Below are positions 56,292 to 64,000 of a DNA stretch of 64,000 nt, piece by piece. Origin of the DNA: Lamellibrachia satsuma. Taxonomy: Eukaryota > Annelida > Polychaeta > Sabellida > Siboglinidae. The stretch is taken from NCBI GenBank assembly GCA_033239005.1, contig BSQZ01000004.1, positions 15,771,507-15,835,506 on the forward strand, in the 5' to 3' direction. The first letter of the stretch is position 1. The number at the start of each line of letters is the position of its first letter. Position numbers and translations under genes: made by a program. Below the pieces are notes generated by a model. That model did no database searches and was not told where the DNA came from. It saw only the letters and a list, made by a program, of their open reading frames with translations.

Positions 56292-56400
56292 TGCAATTTT
56301 ACATTAAATATGGATGCAGTGTTGACGAAAAAATGGTTTCCGACCAGTCAACTTGTTGATGCAACAACCACAACAAATGAGGTGACAGTTGTAATATTCA
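56290..56400 (+). other. Duplicated intronic segment, copy 2
   Basis: Copy of 53670-53779 (ATGGATGCAGTGTTGACGAA, AAAATGGTTTCCGACCAGTC and so on), squeezed between a SINE on the left and the 3' tail of a LINE on the right. Confidence 0.85.
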
Positions 56401-58180
56401 TTGAATTGAATTGAATTTATTCAACATAAACATATATACAAGGTGCAGCAATACGTAAGATATCTCTATTGAACCAAAACATATCAATCAGGATGCTGTG
56501 AATATATAAAATCTAAACAATCATTTTACAAATATGTTGAAAGGAAATGCATGAAATTATAAAAACTTATATTTTGCATTCCCTATTAATAATTTACAAT
56601 CTTATTTCTTAAATTAAATAATCACAATTGACTAGTTTTCAGTTTAGCAATATTCACTTATAAGTTGCTAATTATACTGGATATTAGAGTATACATAGGC
56701 GTACATCAACCAATAAGTAATACAATGTACATAAATACAAATACATAAAAAACACTAAATTGATGATCCAACTGTTCATATCTTTGTAGGAGCAATCTTT
56801 TATAATGACTTAAACTGGTAAACCATTCTGCATATCTGCAGGTCTGGATGTAATTGATTCCATAACTTAGGACCCTTAATACTAATACAAGCAGTTTTTT
56901 GTGCCGTTCTACTATATTTCTACTATATGTTGTAATTATTGTTTTTGTTGCGAGTATTGTGATTGTGACAAAATTGGAAGCAAATTGTTGTGAGCCTTAA
57001 ACATGAACACCATGTTGTGTAGTCTATCATATCATACACTCAGAGTATTAAAGTAGAGAAAGATTGGTCTTGTGTGTGACAAGTACCCTTCATGTTTACA
57101 GAATCGTATAGCCTTTTTCTGTAGCATATGGAGAGGGTGTATTCTGCTTTTATAAGTATTTCCCCAAGCTTCACAACAATAGTTCAGATACGGCATGATA
57201 AGAGTGCAGTACAAGGAATATACTGCATGACTATTCAACAGGTGCTTAACTCTATTCATGACAGACACATTCTTAGCAATTTTTTTTTTATCCTCTTAAT
57301 CCAATTGGTGGTCAATGAGTACACCAAGGAATTTTGTAACATACACTCTTTCAATATTAGTACCATTTATGCTAACTGTGAGAGTATTGTTTATCTTTTT
57401 CCTACTTAATACCATAAAATTTGTTTTTGAAACATTTAAAGACAGTTTATTTACATTAAACCATGTACTTAACTTATCCAATTCTGTAGATACAGTTTTG
57501 CATATTTCTGCTATATCATCACCTGTGTACAAGGATAGTGTCATCAGCAAATATTATGCATTTCATAATAGGTGATACTTTACACATGTCATTAATATAC
57601 AGGATAAATAAAATTGGTCCTAATATAGAACCTTGTGGTACACCACATGCTATATTTAGGCAAGTTGAATTTGTGCCATTAATAGAGACATACTGTCTTC
57701 TGTTGCTTAGATAGCTATGTATCCAACTATATGCTAGACCTCTAATGCCATAATTTAAATTTTTTTTAGCACTATGTTGTGGTCAACTGTATCAAATGCC
57801 TTTTTTAAATCTATAAATACTGCAATTGAAGACCGAGAGTTATCCATAGCTGTTGTCATTTCTTCCACAAGTTCTAATATCGCCATTGATGTTGAGTGGT
57901 TTTTTCTAAATCCAAATTGGCCATTGCACAGTATTTGTTTATCATTCAAAAAAGACATTAATCTATTATGAAATATCTTTTCTAGTATTTTTTTAAACTG
58001 AGGTAATATTGATATTGGCCTGTAGTTTGAAAATTCTTGTGCATCACCAGTTTTTAATGTGGGGAAAACACGAGCAATTTTCGTGCTATCCGGAAAGACT
58101 CCTTTTTGTAGCGAATTGTTGAATATGTGTTTTAGAGGTTTTAGAATATATAGTATTACCAACTTAACTAGGCACATATC
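56401..58180 (-). mobile_element. LINE 3' part (RT to tail) of a 5'-inverted insertion
   Basis: The 3' tail is TGAATTGAATTGAATTTATT at 56401 (reverse complement of the tail at 43325). Minus-strand blocks: NNSLQKGVFPDSTKIARVFP, FSNYRPISILPQFKKILEKI, GFRKNHSTSMAILELVEEMT, VFIDLKKAFDTVDH (catalytic block A), FADDT at 57540-57551 (intact), NKLSLNVSKTNFMVLSRKKI, RVYVTKFLGVLIDHQLD, MPYLNYCCEAWGN and CISIKGPKLWNQLHPDLQ. Frameshifted. Joined at about 58180 head-to-head with the + strand segment that follows. Confidence 0.92.
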
Positions 58181-58184
58181 AATA

Positions 58185-59033
58185 TTATTATTATTATCAA
58201 CAGTTGATCAAACCAACTCCGAAGTTATTATTGCTGGAGATTTTAATATAAACTTGCTTTAAATTATCCAAAAAGAAATATTTAGTGAGTTTTTTGACTG
58301 CCTAACCGAGCATAGCTTCTTTCCAAAAATAACACTGTCAACAAGATTTTCAAACTTTAATAGAACCTTAATAGATAATTTCTTCTGTAAATTAAGTCAA
58401 GCTACCTTAAATTCAACAGTAGGAATTTTAATCAAACAGTTTTCAGACCATCAACCATACTTCATATTTATCGACACTACACCACTTAACAAATGCCCTC
58501 CAAAATTTGTAAATGAAAAAGCTATGTGTAATTTTGCAAACAAAATTACCAAATCAAACTGCATTATGAATAAATTAGACAAAAGTCTTTTCTCAGACCC
58601 AAATTCTAATTATAACATTCTTATTGAATAAATGGACATGGCTAATGTTAAACATATGCCATATAAAATAGTTACATTCAGTAAACACAAGCATAAAATA
58701 TCAGCATAGATAACCAAAGGTATTCTTAGGTGAATTAAATATAGAGATAACATATAAACTTATGAAAATGACAAATCCCAATGCAACAGGGTATTTTGTA
58801 AAAAAAATTTACTTAAGAACATACAACTGTATTTTAAGAAGACGTATTTGAGCGGCTAAGCTGATGTATTATGAAATACTTTTTAACAAATATAGAAATG
58901 ACACAAGGAAAACTTGGAAAACAATAAACGATATCTTATCTAGACATAGTAAAAAGAAAACACTACAAACAACTTTCAGAGAAGGTAACTTTAAAATAAC
59001 TGATAATGTGGAAATTGCAAATAAATTAAATGT
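58185..59033 (+). mobile_element. LINE 5' part (endonuclease C-terminus and linker), inverted
   Basis: Plus-strand reading across frameshifts: NSEVIIAGDFNINLL (58217-58261), FFDCLTEHSFFPKITLSTRF, FSDHQPYFIFIDT (endonuclease SDH motif), KHKISA-ITKGI, NDTRKTWKTINDILSR, FREGNFKITDNVEIANKLN. It corresponds to the segment that normally precedes the RT in the element at 56401-58180, but in opposite orientation and with roughly the first part of the RT missing. Confidence 0.88.
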
Positions 59034-59740
59034 GTAAATCTGAACAAACTACAAATTGGTTGTCTTTATGCAGGCACCATAATGAACCATATGATGTATG
59101 CCGATGATCTTTGTATTTTTTCACCTAGTGTTTCTGGGCTGAGAAAACTCACTGATTGTTGTGCCGAGTACGGCAATATGTTTGATATAACGTACAGTGC
59201 CAACAAATATTACTGTATGGTTATTTCTAATAAACTTCAGGACAGGAAAAATATTCACCCTGTTGTTATCAATAACCATACACTACCTCACATTGAGAAA
59301 TGTAAATACCTTGGCCATATTATAGACAATAACCTTACTGATGATGATGATATTGCCACACAGAAAAAGATGTATACATGCGCAGTCAAATGTTTTAGCC
59401 AGAAAATTTAACTTATGCAGCAGTACCATTAAAACAACTTTATTTAATTGATACTGTGGTTCAATGTATACCTCAAGTCTGGTATAATTTAAAAAAGCAG
59501 AATCTGTACACAACTTGTCACCCCATTGTAGTGCAAGTCATATGTTCGCTACAAATCTTTAATGAACTATAACTTTAACGTTTAACGAACGCATTTGCTT
59601 GTCAATATTTAGCCTTTTATGCCAGTTAGAAATCTGATAATGTACTTTTTGTGAATTATTTTCACACTCCTATTTATTATCGAAGTCCAGTGATTAAACA
59701 TTGGTTTGATCAATTGTATATGTTTAATACACGACGTGTG
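59034..59740 (+). mobile_element. LINE reverse-transcriptase fragment of a different family
   Basis: LNKLQIGCLYAGTIMNHMMY, YADDLCIFSPSVSGLRKLTD (Y-A-D-D intact), ANKYYCMVISNKL, IEKCKYLGHIIDNNLTDDDD, then frameshifted MYTSSLWYNLKK-type and SPVIKHWFDQLY sequence. Differs clearly from the CR1 and TTGAA-tailed families (YADDLCIFSPS instead of FADDT). Truncated upstream of block YADD. Confidence 0.85.
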
Positions 59741-59744
59741 TACA

Positions 59745-59799
59745 TTTATATATATATTTTTTATTCTAACTTGTTTTACATGTATTTTTACTGCACGAC

Positions 59800-59842
<43 letters not shown>

Positions 59843-59902
59843 TCTTACTACATGTACTTTTAAAAGTCAATTGTGTATATTTATATATTTGTTTACTTGT
59901 AT

Positions 59903-59950
<48 letters not shown>

Positions 59951-59995
59951 GGCGGGCGGGCGGGCGGGCGGGCGGGCGGGTGGGTGCATTATATA
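59745..59995. repeat. Compound microsatellites: (TA)n, (GTGC)n and (GGGC)n
   Basis: (TA) runs at 59747 and 59812-59839; (GTGC/TGCG)n at 59914-59949 passing into (GGGC)n at 59950-59981. The GTGC-to-GGGC change within one run shows stepwise mutation. Confidence 0.96.
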
Positions 59996-60237
59996 TTATT
60001 TAGTGTACATGGTTTTACACTGAACCTCACCCAACTGTTGCTGATGGGTGTGATCAAAATCAGATTGGAGAAAGTGCGAGTACCAAGTACGCTGATAGCC
60101 TGGTCTGGTCAGCCCGTTTTGTGCGAATGAAGTGATTGCATTGGACTACATTTTTGTAACGCTTCATTGGAAAATGATGCAAACTGATTGACTCTGACTT
60201 CTGGTTTGGATATCCATGAGCTGAGAGCCTGTACAAG

Positions 60238-60435
60238 TACACTTTTTTGTACTTGACTAAAAGTAAAAGTAACTGGGAGAAATCTACTGAAGTAAAAGTA
60301 CTTCTGAAAATTCATTACAATCACAAAAGTGCACAGAAATGTACTTCATTACAAGTAAAAGTACAACTAATAAATTGTACTTTGTTACTCAAGAAACATA
60401 CAATTTTCTACTCAAGTAAAGAAATAAACGTACTT
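60238..60435. mobile_element. hAT-like short element with AAGTAAAAGTAC motifs
   Basis: GTACTTGACTAAAAGTAAAA, GAAGTAAAAGTACTTCTG, ACAAGTAAAAGTACAAC and TTGTTACTCAAGAAACAT: repeated, partly inverted AAGTAAAAGTAC/GTACTT motifs typical of short hAT family elements. I could not define termini. 59996-60237 and 60436-61100 have no recognised gene. Confidence 0.45.
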
Positions 60436-61100
60436 CGTTACATACTGGCTCTACACCAGCTACACACAATTTTACACGATTTGATGCAACTGTCAGCATG
60501 ATCAGTTATGTTTGCACCTATTATCTTTGTCAACCTGAAGTCCCCTTTGCCAAATCATGCACATTAAATAACTAAAAATGTTTTTGTTGTCTGCTTCCTT
60601 GGCAGAGCAGCTGTCCCTCTCTGACGCTAGGCATCGATGAAGGCATTTTCTGTGTACAGCTGATCTGAAACTGTTATATTACTCACGGTCTTGTTAATGA
60701 TAGAACGAGGAGAGTCTGCCAGTATTGTTACTGGCAGGATTGGACAAAATAAAAGATATTGTTTTAAATAAAAAATCTGACTTAATTTATTTAATTATTT
60801 AAATCTTGTTACATAAATGAAGTATTATATGTGATACAAATGTGAGTTAAAATTGTTTAGTATTTTGGTTTAAGGGGTATTTGTAAATATAGTAATATTT
60901 GTATTTTTTATTAAATGCATATATTTATATTTTTAATGGTGGAAATATTATTAAGTCATTGATATTGATCTATATTGATACCTGGTTTCCACATTGGCAG
61001 TTCATTTGCAGTGATGTTTTCACAGCCACCATTTACAGGATATTACAACTGACTCCTGTATAGATTGTTGCAGTGGTAGATTTTCTTTGGTCTTCTTCAG

Positions 61101-61256
61101 GTGAAAGACATCAGAAATGCACTGATGCATGCCTCTAACTTTACCATGACGACAGCTGATACGAAAACTCACATACAAGCCATGATCAGACTTCTAGAGC
61201 AACCGGCACTGCAGAGATACCAGTGCGCCAGTGACGCTATTGATGACCTTAACAAG
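61101..61256 (+). CDS. CXorf38-like protein, coding exon 2 (HEPN-like motif)
   Basis: Acceptor TTTGGTCTTCTTCAG ends at 61100; donor AAG|GTATGC at 61257. It encodes 52 residues in phase 0 (159-210): VKDIRNALMHASNFTMTTAD, TKTHIQAMIRLLEQPALQRY, QCASDAIDDLNK. R163-N164-x3-H168 matches the R-(N/D/H)-x(2-4)-H catalytic signature of HEPN domains, at the end of a helix preceded by VQKVIEVKDI as expected. Human CXorf38 has a comparable R-N-E-I-M-H stretch at the same place (from memory). A ribonuclease or nucleotide-binding role is inference only. Confidence 0.88.
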
Positions 61257-61539
61257 GTATGCATTGTGACGTCAATGATTGTGTTGTGTGGTCTTTGTCC
61301 ACTGGTTGAGTACTGGTTTCACCATCACCTGTCAAATGAGAACCTCATACTACAGCGTGGTCTAGCAAGAGATGGGTAATGGTAACTATATGGGATATTG
61401 CATTCAACATCAAGACACTGCATGGTGATATGTTAAAAAATGTGTTCATTTGCAAATGCTGCTATTTCTCATATATATTAGACTCAGAGCCATGTTTTTG
61501 GTGTTACTGATACAGACTGGAATACTTCCTACAGTTACT

Positions 61540-61740
61540 AGAAAGTATTTACTTGTTCTCACAGAGGGTGATAAATGAACACTCCAAATGAACAGAATGT
61601 GTTTAAAAACATGATTCACAGAAATCTGGCATGGGTGGTCCCCACATAGCTGACATTTGTTGTACTCCTGATTAGCCAATGCTTGTTGGTTTTGTTGGGA
61701 ATCTTGTTAAATCTTGCTAAAATAAAGGAGTATTGTTGAT
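61540..61740 (+). mobile_element. CR1-like 3' end fragment
   Basis: Decayed reading SRKYLLVLTEGD, NRMCLKT and a 3' region GATTAGCCAATGCTTGTTGG matching the CR1 3' ends at 30480-30870 and 62720-62830 (GATAAGCCAATGGCTTCCTT). About 200 bp. Confidence 0.6.
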
Positions 61741-62179
61741 ATCATGTGCACCCAAAAGGTTCTGCCTATTCAGAAACACTGAACGTGGAGTTAATTAAGA
61801 CATACAGCCCAGTTTGCTTCCTCCTCACAAAACAACTCAACAATAGCTTTATCCCCAAATCATCAATCCACGCCATGTAATGTACATCTCAGTCCGGCTC
61901 AGTTGGAGAGAGACAACTCAATCTGTAGAAATATAGTATAGTATTTAATTGTTTTGAACAAATCAACTACAATTTGCACTGTCTCTTGTACATGTGGCTT
62001 GATCAGCCCCCAATAGTCAGTTCTAGCAAAAATATAAGTGATTCTACTTAATATTCATATAACATCTAATACTCACAATTGTATACGCACAATTGTAGTA
62101 AAATGTGTAGTGTAGACTGTACATCGAGTAATAAACCTTACAAAAAGAAGCATGGCATACTGGCCTTAACATGTCAGCT
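61741..62179. other. Intron 2 sequence without recognised feature
   Basis: No ORF or repeat of note. Confidence 0.4.
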
Positions 62180-62870
62180 AATAATGGGGGATGCTGTACT
62201 AGGTTGAACAACAAGAGAAAAGGATTTAGGAGTAACATTTATTGCTGACATGAAAATTTCATAGCAATGTGGGTTTGCTGCTTCAAAAGGTAATACAATT
62301 CTAGGGCTAATTAGGAGAACTATCACATATATGGAGAAACAGCTAATTGTACCTTTGTACAAAGCAATAGTTAGACTGCATTTGGAATATTGTATACAAG
62401 CATGGAGGCCGTATCGTAAGAAGGACATAGACAAGCCAGAAAGAATACACCGAAGAGCAACTAAAATGATTCCAGAATTGAGAGATCTTATTAGGATGTG
62501 GTTTGGCAACACTAGAGACCAGGAGACTAAGAGGAGGCCATATAGAAGTGTTTTAAATAGTGAGTGGTTTTGAGGGTATTGATAGGAATATGTTCTTCAA
62601 ACTTAAAGAAGGCAGTAGAACCAGAGGACACGTAGCAGCATTAGTTGAGTAACAGTGTATGTTGGACATGAGAAAGTACTCATTCTCACAGAGGGTGATA
62701 AATGACTGGAACATACAATCAAATGATTGTAGATGATAAAATTGTTGGACTCTCGATAAGCCAATGGCTTCCTTGTCCACTTCCCATCTGGAACTTGTAG
62801 TTTGGGATGGCGAACTTGTTAAATTTTGTTAAACATTTGCCAGCATGGCAGTGTCAGTTTTACAAAAGAA
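62180..62870 (+). mobile_element. CR1-like LINE, C-terminal half of ORF2 and 3' region
   Basis: GDAVLG-TTREKDLGVTFIAD (62190), LGLIRRTITYMEKQLIVPLY, KAIVRLHLEYCIQAWRPYRK, RATKMIPELRDLI, NRMFFKLKEGSRTRG, MLDMRKYSFSQRVINDWN, then the 3' sequence TCTCGATAAGCCAATGGCTT. Several stops and frameshifts. Lies in intron 2 in the sense orientation. Confidence 0.9.
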
Positions 62871-63367
62871 TTAAAATTAAAAGGTTACAATTTATCTTTT
62901 AACAATGCACTTCTAGTAAACAATGAATTCCATGTTATAGACTGTGCAGTACCTAGTACGTTCTATAGTATGTAATTGTTTGGAGCAATTAAACTGCATT
63001 TGGCGCTGTCTCTGCATTTGGCGCTGTACATGTGGCTAGATCAGCTCCCAATAGGCAGATGGCTCTCTCTCTGGGCTTTTGCCTGTCGGTTTCCACATTA
63101 TGCACCACCTTGTGGCCAAATGTCAAGTATACTATTTTCACCATACACCTATTTTAACTAATGTTACATACACATACGATCACAGTATGACAATGCAGAA
63201 TCTACGTACTCATTTAATCAGCTGACACAAAGGACATAACAAACTATTAAGTCGCTGTGGTCTAACAGATAAATGTTAAGGTCTGGCAATGTAATTACCA
63301 ATTTATTTATTTATTGTTTTGTGTCCAAATATATTATGTAACATAATTGTTTTATTAAACCATCCTC
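62871..63367. other. Intron 2 sequence, partial internal duplication
   Basis: GCATTTGGCGCTGTCTCTGC contains two adjacent GCATTTGGCGCTGT copies (62997-63027). Resembles 61970-62000 (GCACTGTCTCTTGTACATGT, GGCTTGATCAGCCCCCAATA versus GGCTAGATCAGCTCCCAATA at 63033), so a piece of about 60 bp is present twice in intron 2. Confidence 0.5.
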
Positions 63368-63520
63368 TCAATTAGCTATGCTAATAATAAAACGCTAACA
63401 ATAACATGTTAACAATAACATATGTAAGCAATAACATATGATAACAATAACATGTTAACAATAATAAATGCTAACAATAACATATGCTAACAATTACATA
63501 TGTTAACAATAACATTTACG
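63368..63520. repeat. ~14-bp AT-rich minisatellite, about 9-10 units
   Basis: Variants of AACAATAACATATG and TTAACAATAACATG with insertions; directly upstream of exon 3. Confidence 0.9.
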
Positions 63521-63579
63521 TACCATAACATATGGGTTTGAAAACAAAGACACAATTGTCATGATTTGTTTGGTTGTAG

Positions 63580-63693
63580 ATTGACAGTATTGATCTTGAT
63601 GTCACTGATCGCAGTGTCCTGCAGACAGAACGGGACATGTGGAAAGACAGCCTGACTGAGCTGGACAGCAAACAGTCACGACTTACTGAAGAG
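63580..63693 (+). CDS. CXorf38-like protein, coding exon 3 (gene continues beyond window)
   Basis: Acceptor TTTGTTTGGTTGTAG ends at 63579; donor GAG|GTATGC at 63694. Encodes 38 residues in phase 0 (211-248): IDSIDLDVTDRSVLQTERDM, WKDSLTELDSKQSRLTEE. Heptad-like spacing and high charge suggest a coiled coil, as in the C-terminal half of CXorf38. Further exons must lie to the right of position 64000; none is recognised in 63694-64000. Confidence 0.85.
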
Positions 63694-63737
63694 GTATGCA
63701 CACATTGTTGCTGTTGGTTTAGTACATGCTATCAGTA

Positions 63738-63800
63738 TCAACAACAATATCATCATCGTAATCATCATCATATTCATTATCACCATCATCATCACTGTAA
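63738..63800. repeat. (CAT)-rich simple repeat
   Basis: ATCATCATCGTAATCATCAT with interruptions, in intron 3. Confidence 0.9.
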
Positions 63801-64000
63801 AAATACTGTTATTTACAAGAATACGGCATAATTGTTAATGTAAGCTGCTCCTTGAAATGGCCCAAGCTCTGTAAACATCACATTCCAAAGGAATTAGCAT
63901 TGAACTTGTTAAGTCCGAACCTAACAATAAAATGATGCAAGGCTATGATACAGAACAGTGGGTTCCTCTGCCTGAGAAGATATTATATAAAGCTGAACTA

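Overview
This is eukaryotic, almost certainly metazoan, genomic DNA. It has spliced exons with GT-AG junctions, CR1-like and other non-LTR retrotransposons, tRNA-derived SINEs, hAT-like DNA transposon remnants and a very high load of minisatellites. The repertoire suits an aquatic invertebrate (a lophotrochozoan or an invertebrate deuterostome); the sequence alone does not let me name the species.

Only one real host gene is well supported. It is on the + strand, with three coding exons at 44522-44995, 61101-61256 and 63580-63693. It runs off the right edge and gives a 248-residue partial product. It is recognisable as a CXorf38-like protein: a Cys cluster, a W-P-V-D-A-W motif, and at the start of exon 2 an R-N-x3-H motif typical of HEPN-fold RNA-processing domains. 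All introns are phase 0. Intron 1 (16.1 kb) and intron 2 (2.3 kb) are filled with mobile elements.

Layout: 0-18 kb holds scattered minisatellites, an internally deleted CR1 element with an SGNH-type ORF1 remnant (5.1-7.1 kb), a G-rich-strand minisatellite (7.2-8.7 kb), a minus-strand CR1 remnant (10.2-10.9 kb), a 47-bp array (11.2-12.2 kb) and a decayed hAT transposase C-terminus (13.9-14.3 kb). From 18 to 43 kb is a repeat-dominated block: a 4.5-kb array of about 160 copies of a 28-bp unit, arrays with 42-, 36-, 49-, 35-, 63- and 14-bp units, and a 4-kb tract built on a 10-bp unit. Between and beside these arrays lie recurring non-array modules (called A, B and C here), in the same relative order in several places. 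Module A carries a TATA-like core; module C looks like a short exon with conserved splice-site-like borders. Together they look like an undescribed, array-bearing mobile element family. From 43 to 64 kb is the CXorf38-like gene with intronic LINEs, SINEs and hAT-like elements, including a LINE with a 5' inversion of the twin-priming kind.

No cellular rRNA or tRNA gene, CRISPR array or prokaryotic operon was seen. Long ORFs inside the arrays are by-products of repeat periodicity and are not annotated as genes.
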